A stretch of 64,000 bases of DNA from positions 806,001 through 870,000 of the forward strand of contig NZ_CP113116.1 in assembly GCF_026625985.1 (NCBI RefSeq), read 5' to 3'. The position numbers and the translations under genes are program-made. This DNA is from Mycobacterium sp. Aquia_213 (GTDB taxonomy: Bacteria > Actinomycetota > Actinomycetes > Mycobacteriales > Mycobacteriaceae). Positions 16,588 through 25,713 of the stretch are shown piece by piece. The notes beneath the pieces were generated by a model that saw only the letters and a program-made list of their open reading frames with translations, made no database searches and was not told where the DNA came from. Numbering within the stretch: the first letter of the stretch is position 1; each line of letters opens with the position of its first letter.

Positions 16588-17452
16588 CGACATCGAAGGC
16601 GCCATCGCGCAGGCTTCCGAATTCGTTCGCGATTACGATCCGGAGCTCGTCGTCATCTTTTCTCCGGACCACTACAACGGATTCTTCTACAGAGCGATGC
16701 CACCGTTCTGTATCGGCTTGAACGCCAATGGAGTTGGCGATTACGGCACGCATGCCGGCCCGCTCGACGTCCCGACCGACCTGGCCTCGCAGTGCGCGGA
16801 GGCCGTGCTGGAAGCGGACATCGATGTGGCGGTATCGGCCAGCATGGACGTCGATCACGGGACCGTCCAGCCGCTGGAGAAGCTCTTCGGGGACGCGCTG
16901 GCGCGTCCGGTGATTCCGGTCTTCATCAACGCGGTCGCGGTGCCGCTGGGACCGCTGCATCGATGCCGCGCGCTGGGCGCGGCGGTGGGCGCTTTTCTGG
17001 CCACCTTGGACAAGCGGGTCCTGCTGATTGGGTCCGGTGGACTCTCGCACAGTCCGCCGGTGCCGACACTGGCGACCGCGCCGGAAGCGGTGCTGGAGCG
17101 GATTGTGCAGGGCCGGCCGATGACGCCCGAGCAACGGCAAGCCAGGCAGGCCGCCGTCATCGAGGCGGCCAGGGCCTTCGCCGGTGGCGAGAGTGATCTG
17201 CAGCCGCTGAATCCGGCCTGGGACCACCGCTTCCTGGAACTCATCGACGCCGGGCGGCTTGATGAGTTCGACCTCTGGTCGAACGCGTTCGTACTTTACG
17301 AGGGCGGTAGCTCCGCGCATGAAGTCCGCACCTGGATAGCGGCTTTCGCCGCACTGGAAACCGCGGGCACGTACCAGACGGCCTTGCGCTACTACAAGCC
17401 GGCCGAAGAACTCATCGCGGGGTTCGCGATCAGGACGGCGACGCCGGCATGA
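16505..17452 (+). CDS. mhpB: 2,3-dihydroxyphenylpropionate 1,2-dioxygenase (type III extradiol)
   Basis: 315 residues, very close in layout to MhpB of the LigB superfamily. Conserved His-bearing blocks are CCMSHSPLL, FSPDHYNGFFY, MPPFCIGL, SMDVDHGTVQPLE and SGGLSHSPPVP, and the C-terminus ends in RYYKPAEELIAGF. It uses Fe(II) and O2 to open a catechol ring meta to the hydroxyls; its product would go to the hydrolase at 14012. ATG at 16505 (GTG 16502 also possible) follows GGGAGGGG inside the end of mhpA. The stop overlaps the ATG of the KstD-like gene by 4 nt. Confidence 0.9.
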   Translation: MSTVAMALCCMSHSPLLNLPGPSRDLLDDIEGAIAQASEFVRDYDPELVVIFSPDHYNGFFYRAMPPFCIGLNANGVGDYGTHAGPLDVPTDLASQCAEAVLEADIDVAVSASMDVDHGTVQPLEKLFGDALARPVIPVFINAVAVPLGPLHRCRALGAAVGAFLATLDKRVLLIGSGGLSHSPPVPTLATAPEAVLERIVQGRPMTPEQRQARQAAVIEAARAFAGGESDLQPLNPAWDHRFLELIDAGRLDEFDLWSNAFVLYEGGSSAHEVRTWIAAFAALETAGTYQTALRYYKPAEELIAGFAIRTATPA

Positions 17453-19179
17453 CGGGCGCGGAGATGAACGGCTTCGATCACGTCGTCGACGTGCTGATCG
17501 TCGGGTCCGGCGGTGGCGGGATGGCCGCCGCCCTGACCGCGCACGCGTCCGGCCTCGACGCGTTGGTGGTCGAAAAGGCCTCCTATTTCGGCGGTTCCAC
17601 CGCGTTGTCCGGCGGCGGCATCTGGGTTCCCGGGGCACCTTCACAGCGCCGGGCGGGCTACTCCCCGGACCCCGAAGCCGTGGTCGAATACCTGCTCAGG
17701 ATCACCGAGGGCCTGGTCAGCGAGGCACGTATCCGGCAGTACGTCGAGTCGGCGCCGAAAATGCTGGAGTTCCTCGAAGGTCTGTCCGGCTGGTTCGAAT
17801 TCGTCTGGAAGCCCGGCTATGCCGACTACTACCCGGAATTGCCCGGCGGATCCGAACTCGGCAGCACCATCAACGTGCCGGCCATCGACCTGCGCAAGCT
17901 GGGCGCCGACGAGCAGCTGATGCTCAAGCCACTGGCACTTGCTCCGCGGGGAATCTGGCTGGGCCCCAAAGATCTTCGGACCTTTTTCCGAATCAGGCAG
18001 TCGTGGGCCGGCAAGGGGATCCTGCTGAAGCTGATCTGGCGGATGTTCAAGGCGAGAGCCTTCAACGAGCGGATGGCCGCGATCGGACAGTCGCTGGTCG
18101 CCCGGTTGCGTCTGGCGATGCGGGAGAGCGGTATTCCACTGTGGCTGGACTCGCCGATGACCGAGTTGCTCACCGACGTCGACGGCTCGGTGACCGGAGC
18201 GGTGATCGAGCGTGATGGCGCCAAGCGGCGGATCGGGGCGCGCCACGGGGTCATCTTGGCTTCCGGGGGATTCGACCACGACCTGGCCTGGCGCAAGGAG
18301 CACCTGCCCGTGGTGGACCAGGACTGGAGCTTCGGCAATCCCGTCGCGATGGGCGACGGCATCCGGGCAGGCGAAAAGTTGGGCGCGGCGACCGACCTGC
18401 TCGACGAGGCATGGTGGTTCCCGGCCATCCAATGGCCGGATGGCCGAATGCAATTCATGCTCAACGAGCGCATGATGCCCTCGCAGTTCATTGTCAATGG
18501 CGACGGGAAACGCTTCATCAACGAGGCGGCGCCCTACATGGATTTCGGGCACGCCATGATCGACGGCCAGAAGTCCGGGGTCACGCACATCCCGTGCTGG
18601 CTGATCACCGACCACCGGTCGTGGAAACGTTATGTCGTCGGCGGTCACCTGCCGATACCGAAGATTCCCTTCGCACCGGTGCCCACCGGCGGGAAAATTC
18701 CGTCGGCGTGGCTGGAATCGGGCGTGGTCAAAGCGGCGACGAGCTGGGACGACATGGCGGCCAAAATCGGCGTGCCGGCGGGTCAGCTGCACCAAACGGC
18801 AAGCCGTTTCAACGAACTCGCGCGCAAGGGACATGACGACGATTTCAACCGGGGCGACAGCGTCTACGACAACTACTACGGCGACCCGACCCTGCCCAAC
18901 CCGAACCTGTATCCGCTGGGGGATCCGCCGTATTACGCGTTCCGGATCGTGCTCGGCGATCTGGGGACCTCGGGCGGTCTGCTGACCGACGAGCACGCGC
19001 GAGTGCTGCGGCCGGACGCCACGGTGGTGCCCGGACTGTACGCGGTGGGCAACACCTCCGCGGCGGTGATGGGCCGCAGTTATGCGGGGGCCGGGGCAAC
19101 CATCGGCCCGGCAATGACCTTCGGCTTTGTCGCCGCCAAACACCTAGCCGCCCAAGCCGTTAATTCTCCTAGGAGGTAG
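17449..19179 (+). CDS. KstD-like 3-oxosteroid 1-dehydrogenase family flavoprotein
   Basis: 576 residues, close to the usual KstD length. N-terminal FAD motif IVGSGGGGMAAALTAHASG, an ASYFGGSTALSGGGIWVP segment typical of the family, PPYYAFRIVLGDLGTSGG near the active site, and YAGAGATIGPAMTFGFVAA at the end. It should desaturate ring A of a 3-ketosteroid or an analogous cyclic ketone. It is joined to mhpB by a 4-nt overlap and followed 3 nt later by an LLM flavoprotein with a very good ribosome site. With the ring-cleavage genes upstream this suggests a cyclic, possibly steroid-like, substrate (inference). Confidence 0.85.
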   Translation: MTGAEMNGFDHVVDVLIVGSGGGGMAAALTAHASGLDALVVEKASYFGGSTALSGGGIWVPGAPSQRRAGYSPDPEAVVEYLLRITEGLVSEARIRQYVESAPKMLEFLEGLSGWFEFVWKPGYADYYPELPGGSELGSTINVPAIDLRKLGADEQLMLKPLALAPRGIWLGPKDLRTFFRIRQSWAGKGILLKLIWRMFKARAFNERMAAIGQSLVARLRLAMRESGIPLWLDSPMTELLTDVDGSVTGAVIERDGAKRRIGARHGVILASGGFDHDLAWRKEHLPVVDQDWSFGNPVAMGDGIRAGEKLGAATDLLDEAWWFPAIQWPDGRMQFMLNERMMPSQFIVNGDGKRFINEAAPYMDFGHAMIDGQKSGVTHIPCWLITDHRSWKRYVVGGHLPIPKIPFAPVPTGGKIPSAWLESGVVKAATSWDDMAAKIGVPAGQLHQTASRFNELARKGHDDDFNRGDSVYDNYYGDPTLPNPNLYPLGDPPYYAFRIVLGDLGTSGGLLTDEHARVLRPDATVVPGLYAVGNTSAAVMGRSYAGAGATIGPAMTFGFVAAKHLAAQAVNSPRR

Positions 19180-19181
19180 CA

Positions 19182-20486
19182 ATGAAAATTTCACTGTTCT
19201 ACGAATTCGCCCTGCCGCGTCCCTGGGCGCCCGACGACGAGCGGGAAGTGCTGCAGGACGCCCTGGACGAGGTCGAGGTCGCGGATAAGGCCGGGTTCTC
19301 CACGGTGTGGCTGACCGAGCACCATTTCCTTGAGGAGTACTGCCACTCCACCGCGCCGGAGATCTTTCTGGCCGCGGCCAGCCAGCGCACCAAGAACATT
19401 CGGCTGGGCTTCGGCATCATGCATCTGTTGCCCGCTGTCAACCACCCAGCCCGGGTGGCCGAGCGGGTCGCCACCATCGACCTGCTCTCCAACGGGCGTG
19501 TCGAATTCGGTACCGGGGAAGGGTCCTCGGTCGGTGAACTCGGCGGCTTTGATGTCGATCCGGCCGACAAGCGCGCTCAGTGGGAGGAGTCTCTCGAGGT
19601 CGCGATCCGGTGCATGATCGAGGAGCCGTTTACGGGTTTCAAAGGCGAACAGATCCAGATGCCGCCTCGCAACGTCATCCCCAAGCCTTTGCAGAAGCCG
19701 CATCCCCCGGTCTGGGTTGCCTGCACCCGGCCGGCCAGCGTGCAGATGGCCGCTCAAAAAGCCATCGGTGCATTGAGTTTCGCTTACACCGGACCCGGGC
19801 CGCTGAAAGAGCGGGTTGCGGGCTACTACAAGGAGTTCGAGGAGAAGGGCGTGCCCATCACTCCGCAGATCAACCCGAACATCCTGGCCATCGGTGGCGA
19901 CCTGTCGATGATGGTTGCCAAAACCGAAGAGCAGGCGCTGCAACGTCTTGGGCAGGGCGGCGGATTCTTCTCGTTCGGCATCATGCACTACTACCTGACC
20001 GGGATGCACACCCCGGGCCGCACCGGGGTGTGGCAGCGGTACCTCGAAGAGGTCGAGAAGGATCCGACGCTGGCCTATGGCCCCGGCCGCGGTGCCATCG
20101 GCACGCCGGACACCGTGCGCGAGTTCCTGCGCGGCTACGAGGAGAGCGGTGTCGACGAGATCATCCTGCTGCTCAACCCGCGCAGCCACGAGGGCACCAT
20201 GGAATCCATCGAGCTGATGGGCAAAGAGGTGCTACCGGAGTTCATCGAGCGCGACCAGAAAGCGGTGGCCGCCAAGGCCAAGCGGCTCGCGCCGGTCATC
20301 GAGAAGGTCGAGGCCCGACGCCAGAAGTCGAGCGCGCCGCTGTTCGACGAGACCTACTCGTTCGGCGGCCTGCCCACCGGGCGCGATAAGTTCACCGCCA
20401 GCGAGATCCCCGAAGCTATGGCGGAGATCAACGAGGGTCGTGTCCAGGCGGCGCAGCGGGCCAGGGAAGAACAGAACAAGAAGTGA
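19182..20486 (+). CDS. LLM-class (luciferase-like) flavin-dependent oxidoreductase
   Basis: 434 residues of TIM-barrel bacterial-luciferase fold, with ADKAGFSTVWLTEHHF, FGIMHLLPAVNHPARVAERVATIDLLSNGR and EFGTGEGSS blocks. Members use reduced FMN (or F420) for monooxygenation or hydride transfer. It has one of the best ribosome sites in the window (TAGGAGGTAGCA then ATG). The C-terminal 60 residues are charged and likely helical. Placed between the KstD-like gene and an SDR in one transcript. A Baeyer-Villiger-like or ketone monooxygenase role is possible but not shown. Confidence 0.85.
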   Translation: MKISLFYEFALPRPWAPDDEREVLQDALDEVEVADKAGFSTVWLTEHHFLEEYCHSTAPEIFLAAASQRTKNIRLGFGIMHLLPAVNHPARVAERVATIDLLSNGRVEFGTGEGSSVGELGGFDVDPADKRAQWEESLEVAIRCMIEEPFTGFKGEQIQMPPRNVIPKPLQKPHPPVWVACTRPASVQMAAQKAIGALSFAYTGPGPLKERVAGYYKEFEEKGVPITPQINPNILAIGGDLSMMVAKTEEQALQRLGQGGGFFSFGIMHYYLTGMHTPGRTGVWQRYLEEVEKDPTLAYGPGRGAIGTPDTVREFLRGYEESGVDEIILLLNPRSHEGTMESIELMGKEVLPEFIERDQKAVAAKAKRLAPVIEKVEARRQKSSAPLFDETYSFGGLPTGRDKFTASEIPEAMAEINEGRVQAAQRAREEQNKK

Positions 20487-20516
20487 CTCCGAAAGGCTCT
20501 GGGACTTAGGAAGAGC

Positions 20517-21344
20517 GTGGGCGCAATCGACGGGTTGTGGCGATACGACGGCCGCCGTGCGGTGGTGACCGGATGTGCGTCGGGCATCGGCGAACATGTG
20601 GTGCGCCAACTCACCGAGCTAGGGGCCGAGGTCGTCGGGCTCGACAAGCGCCGACCGTCGTTCGAGGTCAACGAGTTTCATGAGGTCGACCTCGCCGACC
20701 CGGATTCCATCGATGGCGCCGTAGCGTCCATCGGCGCGCGGGTCGACGCGCTGTTCAACGTCGCCGGCGTCTCTTCCGGGATCGGTGACCCGTCGCTGGT
20801 TGCCACGATCAACTTCCTGGGGCTGCGGCAGGTCACCGAGGCGCTGGTCCCCAAGATGGCCGCGGGTTCCTCGATCGTGAGCGTGTCCTCGCTCGCGGCG
20901 GCCGCCTATCGGGAACATGCGGCGGCGGTGGCACCACTGCTGAACACCGCGACGATGCAAGACGGCATCGACTGGTGCCGCGCGAATCCCGATGTGCTGG
21001 GCAACGGCTACCAGCTGTCCAAAGAAGCGATCATCTTCTACACCATGCGCAGCGCCACGCCCTTGGGCGCCAACGGTATTCGCATCAACTGCTCCGGGCC
21101 CGGGGTCACCGAGACGCCGATCCTCGATCAGCTGCGGACGGCGTACGGACAGGGCTTCCTCGACGACATCCCCAAGCCGCTGGGTCGGGTTTCCGACCCC
21201 GCCGAGCAGGCCGCGGTGCTGCTCTTCTTGAATAGTGGTGCAGCCAGCTACATCACGGGTCAGATCATCTGGGTCGACGGTGGAAACGTCGGCGCCGCGA
21301 TCGCTCGCGAACTCGAGGAAGGACGGGCCCCATGGCCAGCATGA
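20517..21344 (+). CDS. Short-chain dehydrogenase/reductase
   Basis: 275 residues. TGCASGIGEHV forms the NAD(P) site; NVAGVSSG replaces the usual NNAG; catalytic Ser is in SVSSLAAAA and Tyr-x3-Lys in GYQLSKEA. The long insert between Ser and Tyr resembles 3-alpha-hydroxysteroid dehydrogenase/carbonyl reductases. It should interconvert an alcohol and ketone. GTG at 20517 is the first start that keeps the whole fold; an AGGAAGAGC lies before it. The 3' end overlaps the cyclase gene by 13 nt. Part of the 14012-23142 transcript. Confidence 0.83.
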   Translation: MGAIDGLWRYDGRRAVVTGCASGIGEHVVRQLTELGAEVVGLDKRRPSFEVNEFHEVDLADPDSIDGAVASIGARVDALFNVAGVSSGIGDPSLVATINFLGLRQVTEALVPKMAAGSSIVSVSSLAAAAYREHAAAVAPLLNTATMQDGIDWCRANPDVLGNGYQLSKEAIIFYTMRSATPLGANGIRINCSGPGVTETPILDQLRTAYGQGFLDDIPKPLGRVSDPAEQAAVLLFLNSGAASYITGQIIWVDGGNVGAAIARELEEGRAPWPA

Positions 21345-22324
21345 CGGACTTTCGGCGGGTCGCAAGCGACGTCTCCAATTGGGGACGGTGGGGGGACGAC
21401 GACGAGCTCGGCACCCTGAACTTCATCACCGCGGACAAGGTCGCGCAGGCAGCGAGCCTGGTCAAGCATGGCAAGGTGTTTGCGCTCGGCGTCGACTTCG
21501 GCGCCTCCGGTCCGCAGGGCGCCTTCGAGTTCCGGCACAACCCGGTCCACATCATGACCGTCGATGGCGGCGATGTGAACACGCTCGCCAAGTACGGGCC
21601 GAGCTGGCCGCGTAACCCGGTGGCCAAGCAGCTGAGTAGTTACATGACGGCCGACAACCCGTTTCGCTTCAACGACGACATCATCATCATGCCGTTGCAG
21701 GCGGCAAGCCAGTGGGATGCGCTGTCCCACGTCTACTACGACGATCACCTGTACAACGGTTTCCCGGCGGATTCGGTGACCAGTATGGGCGCCTACCACT
21801 GCGGCATCGACAAGGTTGACGTCAAGGGCATCACGTCCCGCGGTGTGCTGCTGGACTTGGTTCGCCATCGGGGCGCGGAGGTGTTTCTCGAAGCCGGAAA
21901 CCCGATCTCGCCGGAAGAGCTAGACGACGTGGTGCGCGCTCAGGGCGTGACGATCGGGCGAGGCGACATTGTGCTGATCCGGACCGGCTGGTGGACAAGG
22001 TTTCTGATGACCGGGAACAAGACCGAAGGCTATTCGGGGCTGGACTGGCGATGTGCCCAGTGGCTGCATGATCACGAACTCGCCGCCGTGGCCGCGGACA
22101 ACCTCCAGGTCGAAGACCTGGAATCCGGGGTCGACGGGATCACCTTCCCCCTGCATCTGCTCTGCCTGCGCGACATGGGGATGATCTTCGGTGAATACTG
22201 GGATCTCACCGCGCTGGCGCAGGACTGCGCCGCCGACGGCGTCTACGAGTTCCAGCTGGTCGCACCGCCGCTGCGGGTGGTCGGCGCCGTCGGCTCCCCG
22301 GTCAACCCGATCGCGATCAAGTGA
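21332..22324 (+). CDS. Cyclase-family (kynurenine formamidase-like) metal hydrolase
   Basis: 330 residues resembling the putative cyclase family (PF04199), whose members are Zn or Mn hydrolases such as kynurenine formamidase. The usual H-x-G-T-H-x-D metal motif appears in a modified form, QAASQWDALSHVYYDD, in which the first His positions are Gln/Ser. Some bacterial relatives have the same change, so activity cannot be judged here. DIVLIRTGWW and GITFPLHLLCLRDMG are other conserved blocks. It may open a lactone or ring ketone hydrate formed by the oxygenases upstream. ATG 21332 overlaps the SDR; the stop overlaps the next ATG. Confidence 0.7.
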   Translation: MASMTDFRRVASDVSNWGRWGDDDELGTLNFITADKVAQAASLVKHGKVFALGVDFGASGPQGAFEFRHNPVHIMTVDGGDVNTLAKYGPSWPRNPVAKQLSSYMTADNPFRFNDDIIIMPLQAASQWDALSHVYYDDHLYNGFPADSVTSMGAYHCGIDKVDVKGITSRGVLLDLVRHRGAEVFLEAGNPISPEELDDVVRAQGVTIGRGDIVLIRTGWWTRFLMTGNKTEGYSGLDWRCAQWLHDHELAAVAADNLQVEDLESGVDGITFPLHLLCLRDMGMIFGEYWDLTALAQDCAADGVYEFQLVAPPLRVVGAVGSPVNPIAIK

Positions 22325-23142
22325 TGGACTTTGCCCGCAAGACCATGTCGGTGGACGGCCTGACCACCGGCTACCTGGAGGCCGGCGAAGGCGATCCGGT
22401 GGTGCTGCTGCACGGCGGTGAGTTCGGCGCCAGCGCCGAACTCGGTTGGGAACGCAACATTTCCGCGCTGGCCGCGCACTACCGGGTGCTGGCCCCGGAC
22501 ATGCTGGGGTATGGAAATTCGGCGAAGGTGCTCGACTTCGTCGACGGCCGTGGGATGCGGATACGGCATGTGGCCCGCTTCTGCGAGGTCCTCGGCATCG
22601 GCTCGGCGCACTTCGCCGGGAACTCCATGGGTGCGATCAACCTGCTCAACGACACCACGTCCGAGGCGCCGCGGTTGCCGGTACGTAGCTTGACGATCAT
22701 CTGCGGGGGCGGAGAGATCCAGCAGAACAAGCACTTTGAGGCACTGCAGGAGTACGACGCGAGCCTGCCGGCCATGCGCCGTATCGTCGAAGCCCTGTTC
22801 CACGACCCGGGCTATCCGGCCGACGAGGAATACGTGGGCCGCCGCTACGAGTCGAGTACCGCGCCGGGGGCGTGGGAGGCGGTGGCCGCGGCCCGTTTCC
22901 GCCGGCCCGGTTCGTCGCGGCCCCCGACTCCGTCGAGCACCCGAGCCTACGAACGCATCGACGTACCGACGCTGGTCGTCGAAGGGGGACAGGACAAGTT
23001 ACTGCCGCCGGGCTGGGCCGCCGAGATCGCCAAGCAGATCGACGGTGCCCGCTCGGCGGTGGTCGCGGATGCCGGACACTGCCCGCAGATCGAGCAGTCG
23101 GCAACGGTCAACGACTTGCTGCTGGAATTCCTGGCTTCTTAA
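22324..23142 (+). CDS. Alpha/beta hydrolase
   Basis: 272 residues. HGGEFGASAEL oxyanion segment, nucleophile elbow GNSMGAIN (Ser), acid in GGQDKLLPPG and His in DAGHCPQIE. Similar in size to meta-cleavage hydrolases and haloalkane dehalogenase-like esterases. It is last in the ring-cleavage transcript, its ATG overlapping the cyclase stop. A GTG at 22321 is also possible. Its stop overlaps by 4 nt that of the convergent multicopper oxidase. Two hydrolases in one ring-degradation operon suggest two separate C-C or ester cleavages (inference). Confidence 0.8.
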   Translation: MDFARKTMSVDGLTTGYLEAGEGDPVVLLHGGEFGASAELGWERNISALAAHYRVLAPDMLGYGNSAKVLDFVDGRGMRIRHVARFCEVLGIGSAHFAGNSMGAINLLNDTTSEAPRLPVRSLTIICGGGEIQQNKHFEALQEYDASLPAMRRIVEALFHDPGYPADEEYVGRRYESSTAPGAWEAVAAARFRRPGSSRPPTPSSTRAYERIDVPTLVVEGGQDKLLPPGWAAEIAKQIDGARSAVVADAGHCPQIEQSATVNDLLLEFLAS

Positions 23143-24788
23143 AAGACGTATTCCAGCCGGGTCATCATCCCGGCGACCTGGTGATAGGTGTTGTGGCAAT
23201 GCATCTGCCACACGCCCGGGTTGTCGGCCACCAGGACCGCCAGGATCTTCTGTTTGGGCAGCACCATCACGGTGTCCTTGCGGGCGCCGAGCGATCCGTC
23301 TGGATTGATCAGCTGGAATGTGTGCCCGTGCAGGTGGATTGGGTGATACATCATGGTGGTGTTGTCGAACGTGATGGTGGGCCGCTGCCCTTGCTGAACG
23401 TGTAGCGGATTGGTCTTGCTGTAGGGTTCGCCGTTGATCGTCCAGTCGTACTGGACCATGTTGCCGCCCAGGACGACCGGAAGGTTGAGTCCCGGTTCGG
23501 GCCGACTCAACATGACCGACGTTGCGGCGGTGAACATCTCGATGGTGCCCACGCGTCTGTTCAGTTCGGCCGGTTGGAATTGCGGATCGGGCGGGCTGCC
23601 CTTTCCGGTGGAAAGCAGCGCGCGCGCCAGCGCCCCTTTGCCCTCGGCCATTGCGACCAGTGGGAAGACTCCGTCGGCGGCGGTCACGATGACGTCATAC
23701 CGTTCGGCCATCCCGATCAACAGGGCGTCGACCTGCCTGGGCACGACGGCGTAACCGTCGGTATGGGTGACCGTCATGGGATGGCCGGCCAGCGCGACGC
23801 GGAAGGTGGTGTCGGAGCCGGTATTGATGAAACGGATCCGGATTCGCTGGCCCGGCTTCGCATTGAAGGTGGTGGGAGCGGCCGGAATTCGGCCGTTGAT
23901 CAGATAGTACGGATAGGCGATGTCTCCGGCGTCGCCGCCGAGCAGGTCGCTGTTTCCGACACGTCCTGTCGGCGCTGCGGTCGGAGAGGTGGTCGGGCTC
24001 GTCGGGCTGGTTGACGTTGTCGGGCTTGTCGAAGTGGTCTCGCTGGTCGAGGTGGTAGGGGTCGTCGAGGTGGTAGGGGTCGTCGAAGTGGTCGAGGTTG
24101 TGCCGGGCATGTTGGGCACGTTGGACATGCTGGGCTTGTTCGGGTTCGTCAGTTCCTCGTAGAGCTGTTGCGGGCTCTTTCCCACACCATCGGTCCAGTC
24201 ATCAAGGACCACAACCCATTCGACGTCGTAGTTGCTCTCGGTGGGGTCGTCGATGATGACCGGCAGGTACAGTCCGGTGTCCTCGTCGAGGCCGGTGTGC
24301 GGATGGGCCCAGTAGGTGCCCGAATTCGGCGCCGAGAACTGGTAGGTGAATTCCTGGCCCGCTTCGATGTTCGGGGTGGCCGGCTCCGCACCATCCATGT
24401 TGTTGCGCAACGCGATACCGTGCCAATGCACCGACGTCGGATGGTCGAGCTTGTTCGTGACCTTGACCACGAGCTCGTCGCCGATCCTGGCCCGGATCAG
24501 CGGTCCCGGAATCGTGTCGCCGAAGGCCAGCGTCCGGACGACCGGTCCGCCCAAATCGATCTGCGTCAGCTGCGGCGTCAAACTGACGTTCACCGTGCGT
24601 CCGCTGTGGGGTCGCGCGGCTTCCGCGGCAGCGATCGCGGCGGCCATCTTGTCGGCACTGCTCAGTTCCTGCGGCTTGGAGCCGCACCCCGCCAGCGTCA
24701 ATCCGCCGGCGACGCCGGCGGCCATGAAGCCGCGCCGGGTAAGCCGCGCCCCGTCAAAGGGAATCCCACTGGTGGGTAGCAGCGGCAT
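23139..24788 (-). CDS. Multicopper oxidase, Tat-exported lipoprotein
   Basis: 549 residues. A twin-arginine motif (TRRGFMAAG) precedes a lipobox with Cys35 (LAGC), so the protein is likely folded in the cytoplasm, exported and lipid-anchored. Copper motifs are complete: HWHGIALRNN, WAHPHTGL, HPIHLHGH and WQMHCHNTYHQ. About residues 226-272 form a Thr/Ser/Pro-rich linker between cupredoxin domains, encoded by imperfect 18-bp repeats, which is unusual for the family. Possible roles are Cu(I) oxidation and copper tolerance, or oxidation of phenols. It is convergent with the ring-cleavage operon, not part of it. Confidence 0.88.
   Translation of the reverse strand: MPLLPTSGIPFDGARLTRRGFMAAGVAGGLTLAGCGSKPQELSSADKMAAAIAAAEAARPHSGRTVNVSLTPQLTQIDLGGPVVRTLAFGDTIPGPLIRARIGDELVVKVTNKLDHPTSVHWHGIALRNNMDGAEPATPNIEAGQEFTYQFSAPNSGTYWAHPHTGLDEDTGLYLPVIIDDPTESNYDVEWVVVLDDWTDGVGKSPQQLYEELTNPNKPSMSNVPNMPGTTSTTSTTPTTSTTPTTSTSETTSTSPTTSTSPTSPTTSPTAAPTGRVGNSDLLGGDAGDIAYPYYLINGRIPAAPTTFNAKPGQRIRIRFINTGSDTTFRVALAGHPMTVTHTDGYAVVPRQVDALLIGMAERYDVIVTAADGVFPLVAMAEGKGALARALLSTGKGSPPDPQFQPAELNRRVGTIEMFTAATSVMLSRPEPGLNLPVVLGGNMVQYDWTINGEPYSKTNPLHVQQGQRPTITFDNTTMMYHPIHLHGHTFQLINPDGSLGARKDTVMVLPKQKILAVLVADNPGVWQMHCHNTYHQVAGMMTRLEYVF
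24046..24081. repeat. Two perfect 18-bp repeats in the oxidase linker
   Basis: GTCGAGGTGGTAGGGGTC occurs twice head to tail, followed by diverged copies to about 24100. They encode the Thr/Ser-rich linker of the multicopper oxidase on the minus strand. Copy number may vary between strains. Confidence 0.7.
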
Positions 24789-24877
24789 TAATCGCTCCTT
24801 GTGGTCGGTCGATATGGGGCCCGGCGAGTTATACCGTGCTAGGGAGTTAGCCAGAACGCAACTGTTTACTGGGATTG

Positions 24878-25636
24878 TCAGCCGGTTTGCGGCCGGGAAG
24901 CCGTCCAGTCGCCGAAGCTGGTGGGGTAGACGTCGACTTGTTCGCCGTCGATCGGAACGATGCTGCGCTCGTCGAGCAGCGCACCGTAGTAGCGGGCCTG
25001 CGGGTCGGTCACCACCTCGCGCGCATCGCCCGTTGCGGCAAACCAGGTCCGGATGAAGTCATCCATGCCTTGCTTGTCGGGGCCGGCGATGTTGATCAGC
25101 CCGACCGGATCTCCGACCGCGGCGCGAGTGACGGCCGCGGCGACGTCGGCGGAAGCAATGGGCTGGAACGCTCCGTGCGGCGCGCGAACGGTGTCGCCGT
25201 CGACCAGCGAATCGGCAATGCCGCCAACGAATTCGAAGAACTGCGTCGCCCGCACGATCGAGTGCGGGAATCCCGATTCCACGATCACCTTCTCCTGGGC
25301 GACCTTGGCCCGCATGTAGCCGCTGTCGGGTAACCGGTCGGCTCCGACGATCGAGAGCGCGACGTGGTGCGCCACGCCGGCGGCCCGCTCGGCCTCGAGG
25401 AGGTTGCGGGTGGAGGTGGTGAAGAACGCCAGCACGTCGTCGTCGGCCCAGGACGGCGAGTTGGACACGTCGACCACCGTGTGGACACCCGCGACCGCTT
25501 CGGCGACACCTTCGCCGGTGATGGCGTTGACACCCGAGCGCGGCGACGCCGGGACGGCCTCATGGCCCTGTTCGGTCAGCATGGCGACGACCTGCGATCC
25601 GATCAGCCCGCTGCCACCGACGACCAAAACCCTCAT
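24878..25636 (-). CDS. NmrA-like NAD(P)-binding protein (atypical SDR)
   Basis: 252 residues. Rossmann motif GGSGLIGSQV at residues 7-16, the STRNLLEAERAAGVAHHVALSIVG block and GYMRAKVAQEKVI typical of atypical SDRs that act as redox sensors or NAD(P)H-dependent reductases. No catalytic Tyr-x3-Lys in the classical form is evident beyond Tyr-Met-Arg-Ala-Lys. ATG at 25636 follows GGAAAGG; the longer frame is not needed. It stands alone between the oxidase and a membrane protein, both on the same strand but with gaps of about 80 nt. Confidence 0.75.
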   Translation of the reverse strand: MRVLVVGGSGLIGSQVVAMLTEQGHEAVPASPRSGVNAITGEGVAEAVAGVHTVVDVSNSPSWADDDVLAFFTTSTRNLLEAERAAGVAHHVALSIVGADRLPDSGYMRAKVAQEKVIVESGFPHSIVRATQFFEFVGGIADSLVDGDTVRAPHGAFQPIASADVAAAVTRAAVGDPVGLINIAGPDKQGMDDFIRTWFAATGDAREVVTDPQARYYGALLDERSIVPIDGEQVDVYPTSFGDWTASRPQTG

Positions 25637-25713
25637 GATCACGCCTTTCCAAGTTATCCCGATGAACTTGCCCACTCAGCATGGCGGGTGCGCCCGTTGG
25701 TCGGAACCCCAGT

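Noticed and set aside
23139..24788. Multicopper oxidase as a member of the ring-cleavage operon
   Set aside because: It is on the opposite strand, convergent, and has its own upstream region; co-regulation is not supported.
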